Below, piece after piece: positions 40,196 through 51,516 of a stretch of DNA of 64,000 bases (the stretch's first letter is position 1; every line of letters begins with the position of its first letter). The notes beneath the pieces were generated by a model, which searched no databases, was not told the DNA's origin, and saw only the letters and a program-made list of their open reading frames with translations. The DNA comes from Lactuca virosa. Taxonomy: Eukaryota > Streptophyta > Magnoliopsida > Asterales > Asteraceae. A program made the position numbers and the translations under genes. The stretch is from positions 96,540,891-96,604,890 of the forward strand of contig CAKMRJ010003334.1 of assembly GCA_928212115.1 (NCBI GenBank), given 5' to 3'.

Positions 40196-43087
40196 TGTAA
40201 CATCCCATTTAAAATATAATAATTTAATAATAAACCCGGAACCCCGAGAAGCGATTTTAATATTATTATATGTTATTATAGTCCAAAATCATATAATCAT
40301 TAGTGGGTCGTTGGTTTCGGGAAGCCAAATATCGAGATTTGAATCTCCAGGGGGTTAAAGTGTACTTTTGGGACTTAATTTGTGAAGATTTTCATAAGTC
40401 AAGGGGTGTTTGGTATTATTTTGACTTAAATTGTAAGGATTTTCAGAAGGAGGGGTTAAACGGTAATATTTGGATTTAATTTTGAAAGAAAAGTGTGAAG
40501 GAGGGACCAAATGTGTTGTTATGGAAAGAAGTTTGAAGGGATCGGGTATATGAACCCGTCACCTTCACAAACCCTAACCCTAACTATTCTAAACTTCAGC
40601 CGCCTCCATCTCTCTCTCAAACTTCCGGCTCCGCTACCCTCTTCTGTCGAGTCCAAGACCGCCGCTGCTACCCATGGCCGGATATGTGCTAGCGCCGCTA
40701 GGGAGGAACTTCCAGGACCTAAGACAACCATGGGTGGCTGTCGCCACCATCCCTCTGACGTTCCTACTCCTCCGACGCCATTCACAGACGCAACACGTCG
40801 ATTGTCGGTGATTCCATCCCGTAGCTGCCAGGTGCCGCCGCTCGGTTGCTCTCACTGCTGCTACTGTCGACGACGTGGTGGTACCGCTGCCACCTTCTCC
40901 TCTCCTCTCTGTTCTGTTTGTTATACGACGCCACCACCGCTCAAGCAACTTCCATCCGCCACTTGTTCCTTCGCTGATTGGATTGACGTGGCCGTCGCCG
41001 CCACGCGGCTGTTTCACTGTGGCCGACATTCTTCACCGCTGTTAAGTGCGTGTGTGTGTATTGGGTGTGTGTGTTCAACCGTGTCTCACAAGATTGTGGG
41101 TGTCTCGGGTTGCTGCTGCCGGAGAAAGATCAAGGAAAAACCACCATGGCTACCGGCCATGGTGGCTGCCGCCTCAAGGACCGCCATAGAGGGTGTGTAT
41201 GCTTCCGTAGGGTGTTATTTTTGTGTGTGTGTTTATTAGTGTTTGTGTGTGTGTTAATCGGATGGTATTGTAAATTGTAACAAGTGGAATAATGAAAGAA
41301 AAGTCTAAACCACCACCGTGAGGTGGTGGCTGCCGCCACCGGCCGCCGTGTCGGGTGGCAGTGTGCTTTGCCTTGTTGTGTTGATTCGTTTGGGATGCAA
41401 TGGAGCCCTAATGGGCCCAAGGAAACCCTAATTGACCTAATAAAACCCTAATGGGCCCAATGAGGCCCAAAGTGACCTAAAAGCCCAACCATTTGATTAA
41501 TGGGCTAGTATTGGGTTGGAAACCCTAATTAGGGTTTGGAAAACCCTAATGCCATGAAACCCTAATTTTAGGAATTGATCGGGACACACACGAGAATTAT
41601 TTAATAACTTGGAATATTAAATAATAATCATTGGCAAATTAACCTAAGTCAATATTAGACTTATTGGATTAAGTCCTTAATGGGTTAAGTAAGAAACCTT
41701 TAACCCTAATCATCATTTCATGTGAAAACCCTAATTTTTGGGATTATAGGCTTGGACTTATCGGGACCCACATTTGGGCCATTGGAATGGAATTGTGTAT
41801 TAAGCCCAATCACACCATATGACTTATTTAGTAAAGTGAGAGACTTAATGGATTAAGTCCTTAATGGGTTAAGTAAGAAACACTTAACCCTAGTTGTCAT
41901 TTTATGTGAAACCCTAATTTCACTTGGGCCTTGAGTTGGGCCTTCCTATAGGGTTTTGGTGGTTAGACTATTGATGGACCATCCAAGAACAAGTTAATGG
42001 ACCAAAGTAATTAGATGGGCTTTAGGATAAGGCCCATGTGAGGACTTGGGTCCAATTTGGAAGATGGGGCCATATGTTGGGCCTTGGCCCATTACTTAAC
42101 TTTTGGGCTTTTGGAGTGTGAGTTGGACTTTGAGCTTGGAACCCAATTATTAATTGGGTATTGTTTGATGTTGACAGTTCGGGAATCTGTCAATCAGCAG
42201 CTGGAGTGTACCTGTTGGACTTCAGCAGTGCCAGGTGAGTTCTCCTCACTATATCAACAGGGTCTACGACACCAAGGCCGACCCTTTATGATTGCATCCT
42301 GGTTTTAGGATGTTGCTATACTATGTAATCTGTTAGATACGTATGATTATCTGTATATATGTTAGTGACCTGGTTAGGTCGGTATCCTGGTTATAGGAGG
42401 TTGTTATGCTATGTGATCTGTTAGATCCGTATGATTATCTGTACATATGATAGTGACCTGGTTAGGCCAGTATTCTGGGCATAGGATGATGCTATGCTAT
42501 TTGATCTGTTAGATCGGTTGACTGTTATATATGCTAGCGTATGATATGTATGTGCACATGTTTGTTTGATTGGGGGTTTGGGTTGAGGTGGTCCTGCTTT
42601 GTGCTGAAGGCCAACATACTCAGGGCGGTCCGGATAGACTACATACCCAGGAGGGTATGATAGTCAGACCGAAGGCCCGACGAGCGGTCCGGTTAGGCTG
42701 AAGGCCCTACGAGGCGGTCCAGATGTGCCGAAGGCTCGGAGAGCGGTCCAGATAGACTGAAGGCCTGCGAGGCGGTCCAGTCAGGCTGAAGGCTCATTAT
42801 GCATGCTGTTCTGTATTTGTATTGATATGATATTTGTTCTGGTTAGTATGGGTTGGTATTTTGGGGGTAACTCATTAAGCCTTCGAGCTTACATTTATCG
42901 ATTATTGTTTCAGGTATTCGGATGATCGCGGGAAGGCGAAGGCGTGATCGTGCACCTCCTTACATTTTCATGATTGATTTTGGGGATACTATGATGTTTA
43001 AATTATTTTGAAAGTAAACTGTAATGATTTAAAGGTTTTAAACGTTTTAAAAAGTTTTAAATTGGCTTGAATTTTTGGGGTGTTACA
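40196..43087 (+). repeat. Complete right LTR of element B
   Basis: It is 2892 bp, from TGTAACATCCCATTT to GGGGTGTTACA. The first half includes a GC-rich stretch (40560-41360) with a 242-codon open frame. From 41580 on it matches the left fragment. The 3' part carries the 50-60 bp and 36-bp repeat arrays common to these LTRs. The base to the right belongs to the hAT transposase. Confidence 0.92.
40511..41239 (+). other. Long open frame in the GC-rich part of the LTR, probably not a gene
   Basis: The 242-codon frame is Cys-, Ser- and Pro-rich, has no motif I know, and lies wholly within the LTR. High GC alone can leave such frames open, and shorter frames are open on the other strand over the same bases. 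It cannot be tested against the left LTR, which has lost this part. Confidence 0.3.
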
Positions 43088-43349
43088 GTTCACCTAAATA
43101 CAATAAAGATTTTGATATTCTACTGCGGTGGAAACAAAAATGCATCTATTTACCTTATTCTATCTCGTATGACGAAATTTACAACTTTATTTATTTTTAT
43201 ACTTTTTTATAATTATATTTTAACACTTTGTTTGTGTTGATAGATATTTTGGGACTACAAAATTCTACCATGGCGTCCTAAGCGGCTTTTAGTACAAGCG
43301 GACATATGTTAGATTCATACAAAACACATTTGTCCGTAAAAATAGTAGA
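43088..43349 (+). pseudogene. hAT transposase, C-terminal dimerisation domain part 1
   Basis: Directly after the LTR of element B the translation reads SPKYNKDFDILLRWKQ, then after a likely intron (about 43168-43240) AAFSTSGHMLDSYKTHLSV. These are the two ends of the hATC dimerisation domain. A TAA stands where the family has Glu in ASESAFS. The frame is cut at 43350 by a solo LTR. With the fragment at 1061-1411 it forms one split gene. Confidence 0.8.
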
Positions 43350-44329
43350 TGTCACACCCCCGAACCGAAGAATACATCGGAAACGTCCGGGGGTTGAGGT
43401 GACTTCATCTTGTAATATCATCACAGTGAATATAATTGAAACAAAGCATGCATCATCATCATACGAGAAATAATACAACAATACTGAGTTTACATCATTG
43501 TAATTGTTGACAAAAGTTACATCCCAAAATATAAAGGTTCATAATAGCAACAAAATGCAACAAATTTCCCCATATTCTTGATGCCCACCTACCTAACGAT
43601 TTCCTGAGAATACAAGTTATTTTGAAAACGTCAACATATATAATGTTGGTGAGTTCATAAGCATGTTTGTATGAAAAGTTTTGTATAAATTTGTAAACAC
43701 CAGAAAATCCGATATTTTCTGTAAAATGGTGGAAAGTATTGTATCGAGTAATGTATTTATGCATGTGTGTTTCCTGTTTTGAAAAATGTATAAAACGAGT
43801 ATTTCAAAAAATCCGATGTTTTCTTGTAATTAGAAGGTGACATATAATGTACGTTTTTTCCCAGAAAATCCGATATTTTCTGCTCGTAAAAGTGTGGTAG
43901 TATAAAAAGAAAACCCAAAGACCATGAGTTGGTATTTGTATAGAATTGTAATTGTAGAATCGTTTATGTATTCCGTAAATTTTTACAGTGGAGTTAATTT
44001 GTTTGTGAGTCGTTATAACCATACTTGATAATGACTGGTTCGCCCGTCATGACGTTATTCCGACGCCGACTTGTTTAAGGTAAGGTTTGTCACCCTAGAC
44101 TGGCCTAGTCTAACTGTAGCGAACAGCTTAGGCGTGGGGTGTCAACCTCGTATAGATCTATACACAAACTCTCGCTCTCCCTCCAGGAGACTCTGGTTAT
44201 AACTACACGCTACGGTTGTACACTAAATATGTGTGAACAAACGAAATGTCTCACAAGAGTCTTAACTGAATTTATGCGAATATTGAATTGCACAGTGTAT
44301 ATTGTTTCCATGTATGTTTTTAGTTTATT

Positions 44330-44545
44330 AGGCCCAACAAGCATGTAAATGGGCCACAAACAACCAAACAACATGTAATGTATATTTCAGGCCCAATAAG
44401 TATGTAAGTGGGCCACTAAGGCCCATTAGACATGTAATGTGTATTCCAGGCCCAATAAGCATGTAAGTGGGCCACTAAGGCCCAATAGACATGTAATGTG
44501 TATTCCAGGCCCAATAGACATGTAATGTGTATTCCAGGCCCAATA
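44330..44545. repeat. Tandem GGCCCAATA...CATGTAATGTG repeat
   Basis: Units of about 30-60 bp built from CAGGCCCAATA and GTAATGTGTATTCC recur about five times. Confidence 0.85.
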
Positions 44546-45801
44546 GGAGTGAATTTAACGTATTGAACTTGTTTGTTATTGTATTGTTCGTTCTTGTTCA
44601 ATTGTTTACCAAAATGACATAAAATGCACACTTTTTGTAATATTGACATTTTTGGTCCATTGGACTAAAATTTACAAATTAGGCATGTTTTTGGTAAAAA
44701 TGACACTTTAGGTCCCTTAAGACCAAAAGTTTACATTTAAGGGCTTGTATCAAATAAAATGACATTTTTAGTCAACTTTTGTCAAAAATAACATTTTCGG
44801 CCCAATTTTTATGAAAATTTATATTTTCGGCCCAAATGAATAGAAATTATCTTTTTCAGCCCAAGTTTAATAAAATTGTCATTTTCAGCCCATAAATCCG
44901 AAAAATAACATTTTTGGCTCAAATTTGTTTAAAATGACAATTAAGTCCACAAAAGTCAAAAATTTCCAAAACTTAGCCCATGAAGTCGTGAAGGCCCAAA
45001 TTGAGGCCCATTTATGAAAACTTACACTTTTAGTCCTTTTAAAACCATAAATATCATAAGGATCCATTTTTTAAAAAAATAACCCTTTTTGGTCCTCTCA
45101 AAAACCGTGAGTTACATAATAACCTCACTTTTGTTTATTTTGTCAATTTTGGCCCCCTACACGGTTTTTCTTTGTTTCAAACATCCTCAAAATGTTTTTA
45201 ATCCTTTCATTTTCATGATAAGATGCATCAAGTGTTTTATTTTAAAAACATCATCATGTTTTAGTATATGTTTTGAGTTTATGAAGTTTTCAACACATAT
45301 CATGAAAAACACACATAAACATGCATATACACATAGATCTACACAAAGCAACTTGTATTCTCCCCCAAAACAAAGTAAAAACCGAAAATAGGGGGTATGA
45401 ACTCACTTTGGTGTGTTGGATTCGGTTTTGATGAAGAGTTTGGAGGAGATTTCGGCCTAGATGCTTCCTTGAGATGAGTTTTCGAGCTTAGGAAGTTCTA
45501 GATCATAAATCACGAAATGGAGTGTTAAGAGAAGTAAGTTTAACATAAACATGAAGTTAAACCTCTTGGATGGAAGTCGCTTACCAAAATGAGTTGATTT
45601 TTGGATGAAGTGCTCTTGAACTCACACACTAGCACACACGAATTTTAAAGAGAGAATGGAAGGATCTTCTTGAAGTTATTAGAGAGATAAGAGAGGAATA
45701 TGTTTCAAGTTGAAGTGAAAATGGTGGTGGGGAGTGGCTCTCGGCCGTAAGTAGAGAGAGGGAGGGAGAGGATTTAGTTGGTTAATACACGTAGGTTTAC
45801 T

Positions 45802-45802
<1 letters not shown>

Positions 45803-45839
<37 letters not shown>
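45803..45839. repeat. (TA)n microsatellite
   Basis: About 18 TA units lie inside the solo LTR. Confidence 0.95.
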
Positions 45840-45843
<4 letters not shown>

Positions 45844-46386
45844 CCGAGAATGAGAGGGAAAGGGGAGGAAAAAGAGATGGGTATTGGGCTTGAGCATATA
45901 TGGATAATATATTAGCCCAAATAGAATATTTTCAGCCCATTGAGCCCACACAAGTTTTAACGGCCCAATTTTGATGAGAGTAATGGGTTTTCGGCCCATT
46001 GGTAATCAAAGGGATAGTTTTCGGCCCAATAAGGCCCATGAAAAGTCTTATGGCCCAAATGTTTTAATTTAATGAATGTGAGTCCAATTAGGGCCCATAT
46101 AAGGATTCTTAGCCCAAAATAATCAAGTTGTATGTTTGTTGGCCCATTAGGCCCAATAAATGATTCCTGGCCCAATAAATGTTTGAACCGGAAATTTAGG
46201 GTTATAACCCCAAGTAGAGTGTATGGAATGTATTGAATTAGGTTTTGGGCTTCACGAGAGAGTTTTGATTTGAATAGTTGTTTTTGAATAAGTATTATGT
46301 TTATCATCAAACTTTGAATTACAAGATACATTGAGAGTTGATCATCCATGGATAGAATTTCCTAGGCAGAAATGTTAGTTGTGACA

Positions 46387-46550
46387 GTAGAGACTTTGGT
46401 TTGCACCCAAGATTAGGAAAGGAAATTAAAAAATCAATTATGGACAACATAGATGAAGTTTTGAAAGATGATGAGGTAGTGAAAGAGTTGGAAAACGCGA
46501 TAAACAATGGAGTTAGAAAAGAAAACAACCAATCAATATTCCCGATTAGT
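46387..46550 (+). pseudogene. hAT transposase, C-terminal end
   Basis: After the GTAGA duplication the frame reads VETLVCTQD followed by a stop and further stops. The family has (V)EALICTQDW here, the conserved end of the hATC domain. The domain was split by the solo LTR exactly between VD and VETLV. The rest of the C-terminus is degenerate. Confidence 0.75.
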
Positions 46551-47387
46551 TAATTTGTATTTGGTCATTGTTATTGTGGAAAAAACTTAAGATTCATATT
46601 TTAATTTAGATGTTTAATGTTTAATGTTTAAATATGAATTATGAAATTTTGGAATATGAATTATCAATGTTTAATAAATGGTTTTCGGTATTTTTTAAAA
46701 CTTTGATGTTTTAAACAAACAATATACTATTTTTTTTCTTGAACTAGATATAGTATTTTCTTATAGTTTATGACTGAGTTTTTCGGTTTATTTGGGTTAT
46801 TCGGGTCACTTCGGTTCAAAAGAGTACCAAATTATATGGGTTTTTCGGGTTATTTGGGTTATTCAGGTCATTTAGGTTCAAAAGCATAGTGTACATGTTT
46901 TTTCGGTCCTTTCGGGTTAATAACTGAACCGAAACCTGTATTACTCAAACCGAACCGGTCGCACATTAATATGATCGGTCCAGGTTTCGGTTCCAACTTT
47001 TCTTTCAATTCGGGTTTCGACTTATTCAGGTACGTTACGGTTCGGGTCGGTTTCGACCCGAATTAGATCTCTAAGAACACTAACAATATTATGGGTGTAC
47101 CAGCGTTTGAACTTTCGATCTCTTGTGTGTACTTTCGTACCTTAATTGTTAGGCATCCATAACAAAGGATATATGTGAAATGAATTCACGTTGCTCAACT
47201 CGATTATAATTTTATTTATGTTTTAAAATTCATAGACGATTAGTATATTTTAAACATTATTGTTCAAGTATACTATTAAGATAATAATATAAATTTCCAT
47301 AACATAATTTTAGATGTTGTAAACACTTTGGACCAACATCAACTCTTTCAAACCATTTGTCATTTTTTTTTGTACTAATGTAATTAA
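46551..47387. other. AT-rich flank with GGGTTATTCGGGT repeats, no gene
   Basis: No coding sequence is seen. Between 46780 and 47070 the motif TTCGGGTYATTTGGGTTATTC is repeated, and CCGAACCG motifs occur in the opposite sense. Such paired motifs recall the sub-terminal repeats of the small hAT-like elements here. This may be the 3' end of the old hAT transposon. I could not find its terminal inverted repeat. Confidence 0.5.
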
Positions 47388-47969
47388 TCCCCTAATCTAA
47401 TAAATAAGTAGATTTTTGCCACGTGACATTCTCTAAGCCCTCCCCCAATAGATTTTTCCCGCTCAAAATACCAAAGTTAATTTCCGCAAATGCCCTCCTG
47501 CTTCAACTTTAATACGTTTGAATTGATATACCAAATTATCGGCAATCAGTTTCGAATTCGATAGCAAGAAATCAGGAATCATAATCATATCCAAACTTAA
47601 TCACCAATAGATAGATTCATAATCCTCTTCCCTCTCCATCAATGGCGTTGCAAGAAAAGGCATTCGAAACGAAGCATTAAGTGAAATCAACAGAAATCGG
47701 AGATGGTATCACAGAGCGTTAAGTGAAATCAACAATTCTTTTTTCATCGCAGAGAAATGAGGCATCGACATGAAAGAAACGACATTCGATTCCATCAATC
47801 AGGTGAACTATTTGATTATATCGTTTCAGATTTCCATCTTAACATGTTCGTCTCTCTCTTTTCCCGTTTACTCTGATACCTACAGGCGGTTTGAGCTTTG
47901 TACAACCTCTCTTCTACTCTTTCTACAACAAACACCACTCACGTCAATACGATCAATGAACTGGCTCAG

Positions 47970-48033
47970 GTGCGGCGATTTATCTCGACGAAGATGAGTT
48001 TGTCAAGTTGTGTACTTCTGATTTAATACCAGA
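47970..48033 (+). pseudogene. Exon-like fragment captured in the Helitron
   Basis: The bases read AAIYLDEDEFVKLCTSDLIP in one frame, ending at CAGAG before the strong donor GTAAGT (48034). This looks like a real former exon. I do not recognise the gene. Confidence 0.4.
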
Positions 48034-49129
48034 GGTAAGTTCGATTAATGCTGAAACATTTGCCTACCAGGTGTTTGGTAAAAGTTCTCAATCAACTTTT
48101 TAAAGTCTGAGCCCTAATCTCTTACCTCTATTCGTTGCTCTGTATATTCAACCTTATAAATTCATGGAGTTATAAAAGTTGAAAGGATATGGGCATACTA
48201 TGGCTCCCAAATCCGATATTGTTGAAGGTTAATTTCATCTCTTTTCTATCACTTCAATTATTGCTTTTACCCCTACACTGTTGTATAATTTGCAGGAATC
48301 GTGATTTTTGTGATTGTTTATCGTGTTTATACCAATTTATTGTAGGTACTTGATGCATTGGTTACTTGATCACCAATTGTTATCTATTCGATTGATCTCA
48401 CTAAGTTTACTCAAATGATGGGCACAAAAGAAGACTTCATATTGGTCAACTGGTGAAAGAAACAAGCTGGTGATATGACTGGATTCTTAAGACAAGTTTA
48501 TGAATCAGGTATGAATCTTGCATTTATTTACTCTTTTTTATGTTAGGGTTAATTTATTGCATGAAGCATCATGTATATCCATAGCTTTCAAAAATACCAT
48601 GAAGAAACTCTATGTAGAACCAGATATACAAATGTTAGCATACCAGTTTGAAGTTGGAGAGGTTCCCAATCTATTTTGTACCTGCAGATTTTCCAGTGCT
48701 ATAATAACCTTTTTTACAAAATTACCCATATAGCCCTCCAGCAGTAAGATTTACCTTAAGACATGTGGCATCGAAATAATTAGTAGTATTTCATTAAAAA
48801 AACAAAATTTATTAATTCCCTTTATAAAAATGTTTTCTTTTGTTTTTTTACAGTTTCACCGGATGACAAAGTTTGTATATTCAATTTTTCATCTCTGAGA
48901 TGATGATCCTATTGCATACGAACTTGCAAGTGAGCACTAGACTGTGGTCCATACGGTATACCAGAAATAAAAATGTACTAGATCTATGTGGTACTCTTGA
49001 ACCAACTAATCGTATCATGAAATATGTACATGTTATAGGCGTTTAATGCATTTCTCATGGTTTTGTAGGGTTGGAACTGTAAGTTCTCCATATTCTTTAT
49101 AATTATATGTAATATGAAATCATATTTTG

Positions 49130-49369
49130 ACTAGGTTTGGTTTGCATGCGAGAGCCAACTTTGAATATGATATCATTATAATGCCTCATTGGACAGTTGA
49201 CGTAGTTACTTGTGGCTCTTACTTAAATGATTTACATGGTTATGGAAGGAATTTGATTGTTCTATATGAGCTTCTTTATGCTTGTGTGGCACAAATGATT
49301 TACATGAAGATAATAGTAAATCTAAAAGACAAAAAAGGTTATCATGCTCTACACCATGCTGATTTATAG
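49130..49369 (+). pseudogene. Open reading segment in the Helitron, unrecognised
   Basis: The 80-codon open frame (RFGLHARANFEYDII... MPHWTVDVVTCG) has protein-like composition in AT-rich surroundings. I cannot name the family. It may be another captured exon. Confidence 0.3.
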
Positions 49370-50036
49370 TTACAGACAACATGGTTTGACTTCAAATGGA
49401 TCAAAGTGATTAATTACTCTTCCTAACAACTATTCTCTTGGTTTATGTTATGCATTCCAAAAAGGATTTTTTTGTCATTTCAGGAAGCAATTGATATTAT
49501 TGTGACTTTGATTGAAGAGCAAGTACCTCTAAATTATCACAACAGTTGAAACTCAAGAGGGTGTTTGTTTGACTATATTGTGAAATGCTTGGTCAATTTC
49601 TTTATTCATTTATTTGCTAAAGATTACTTCCAGATTTACATATATTTTTGTTTTAACTTTAAAACAAATGAACTATGTCTTCATGTTTAAAGGTACCATA
49701 GTTGTGCAATATAAATTTTGTCCAGAAGAGATAGAGCTCCAAGAATAAAAAATTATTTGCCAAGAAAGGATGGGATTGGAGCTTCTATGCATCACCATTG
49801 GCCATTTGTTAAGCCCAAAAGTTAAAGTGCACGTAAGCTGTGAACTAAAAGAAGTCAAAGTGTAGATTTATCATTTTTATTAGATTACATGTTTCTATAT
49901 GGCGGAGGCTGAGCCTCAAGTATTGTCAATTAATGCCTTTACCAAGTTCAACTATTGCAACAATATTCGGTTCATATGGGAAAATTCTTGCATATTTTCT
50001 AATTATACTATGAAAATAATTGTTGTTAAATGTTTA

Positions 50037-50187
50037 AAGGTTTTGAGTGGACACCGAAGAACACCTTGGGTGGTAAGATACAAAAGCATTAACTCATTTT
50101 TACTATTGTGACCTAATTAATTTAACATTTTACTTTCTTTTTTTGGTTTTACAGGTTAGATTCCACCCGTTGTGTCCGAAAGGGTAA
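50037..50187 (+). pseudogene. Captured WD40 fragment resembling AMBRA1-type proteins
   Basis: Two exon pieces, 50037-50072 and 50155-50187, flank an 82-bp intron with donor GTAAGA and acceptor TTTTACAG. Spliced, they encode KVLSGHRRTPWVVRFHPLCP followed by a stop. The GHRRTPWVVRFHP block is, from memory, characteristic of plant AMBRA1/autophagy-linked WD40 proteins. Only this part is present, so it is a captured, non-functional fragment. Confidence 0.55.
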
Positions 50188-50409
50188 TCATGTTAAGTGT
50201 TAAGAACTGGTTTTGATGGGTATCAGTTCCAAAAATATGAACCGGAATCGGAACCACTCTTATTGGTTACGATTTTGGACTTACCAGTTAAAAACTGTTT
50301 CGGCTGTAGAAATAGATGTCTGGTCATGAGGCTTACCCCTGATTGATATCCACAAAATGTTGAATATCATCGACCAATTTGTTGTTTCATCGACGTTATA
50401 GTAAAATTT

Positions 50410-50830
50410 TGTATGGATTTTTAAATTTCATATTGATTTTAAAATTAATTTGATTATAATGTTAAAATTTCATTTTAATTTTATTATAGCATTTTAGTTT
50501 CATTTTTCTCGGTTATAGCAATCAACTTTAATGTTATTGTTGATTATAGAATTTTGTTTTCTTATTTTTTAATTATAGCATTTAACTTTCATTCTAATGT
50601 CAATTACAAAATTTTAATTTTATTTTTCTATTCAAGCATTCAACATTTATTTTAATGTATATCACTTTACTTTCATTTTTCCAATTATCACATTATAACA
50701 TTTTACTTTCAATATTTTTCAATTATAACATTCAACTTTCAAGTTGGTGTCGGTTATAACACTTACTTTCATCTTAATATGATACTTATAGCATTTATGA
50801 AAGTTATAGCATTTTTTAAATTGCTTCAGG
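50410..50830. repeat. Degenerate AT-rich repeat in the Helitron
   Basis: The phrase ATTATAGCATTTAACTTTCAT recurs eight to ten times with many changes, at roughly 40-50 bp spacing. Confidence 0.7.
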
Positions 50831-51480
50831 AAATTTGGTTTTGACTGTGAAGGTTCAGAATTAATACTCTTAAAACTCATTTAGTTTTTATTATAAAAGT
50901 AATTATGTTGTTTATTCTTGAAAGAAATGTGTTTCTTTAAAACTGCAATGTCAAAATTGAAAATTTTCACAATATGCTTTTTGGTTTGTTGTTTGGATAT
51001 GATAGTTGATAGGAATTGAGGGGAAATGTTTATTGTCGTTTTTGAATTTGACTTTGAAGGCTCTACATTACAAGATACAAGGTTAACAAAATTTATATGT
51101 GTAAAAGGCTTTCTATTTTAATTAGTAAGAATTTATTATATTTGTTAAATATAAGGAAGACTTATATGGATAAACAAAAGGTGTTTACATTTACATGAGA
51201 GCAGTAAAGAATTCCAAAACAATAAAAGTTAAAATTAATAAACATAAGGGGTTTACATTTACATGAAAGCAGTAAAGAAAATTTTAAATTTATTGTGTTT
51301 TGTTAATTTATTTTTATTACATTTTTATTATATTAAATTTTTCGTATATCAATGTCATTTGCAAGATTGATTGTCTTTTTTTACACTCTATTCAAATTTA
51401 TATCCCTTCTTTCAAAATCATTAACTTAATTTAATAAAATTTTAATAAAAGTTTAATGTTTTATAATTATTTGTAATTAG

Positions 51481-51516
51481 TTTTATTACCCGTGGTTTCC
51501 ACGGATTTTAACCTAG
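51481..51516 (+). other. Helitron 3' terminus, hairpin plus CTAG
   Basis: CCCGTGG and CCACGGA form a stem with a TTT loop, followed by TTTTAAC and CTAG. This is the termination signal of rolling-circle transposition. Confidence 0.75.

Larger units (their letters stand above)
35616..43087 (+). mobile_element. Element B: non-autonomous gypsy element, 5'-truncated
   Basis: It has a partial left LTR (35616-36669), a gag remnant, about 2.5 kb of non-coding interior, a polypurine tract and a complete right LTR (40196-43087). The gag start is close to that of element A, so the two are related families. No protease, RT or integrase is recognisable. The left LTR lacks its first 1.38 kb at the fusion with element A. 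A second deletion at about 36669 removed the last 435 bp of the LTR, the primer site and the start of the leader. Confidence 0.85.
43350..46386 (-). mobile_element. Gypsy-type solo LTR, TGTGACAACCCG-like family, GTAGA duplication
   Basis: It is 3037 bp, reads TGTCACACCCCCGAACC...AGTTGTGACA on the plus strand, and has perfect GTAGA duplications (43345-43349 and 46387-46391). It shares CTCCAGGAGACTCTGGTTATA with the family member at 32143-34678, reversed. It contains repeated GGCCCAATAGACATGTAATG units (44385-44545) and a (TA)n tract. It has no coding sequence, and its short ORFs are spurious. Confidence 0.92.
47388..51516 (+). mobile_element. Helitron, non-autonomous, with captured exon fragments
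   Basis: The 5' end is TCCCCTAATCTAATAAATAAG followed by GATTTTTGCCACGTGACA (47389-47431 overall). The 3' end is a hairpin (CCCGTGG TTT CCACGGA) ten bases before CTAG at 51513-51516. The element lies between A (47387) and T (51517), as expected for Helitrons, which insert between A and T without target duplication. It has no Rep/helicase. It carries several short exon-like pieces with splice sites. The 4.1-kb extent is inferred from both termini together. Confidence 0.75.

Noticed and set aside
1462..43087. A single giant LTR element from 1462 to 43087
   Set aside because: The two end LTRs differ in family, and the internal fusion at 35616 shows two separate elements.
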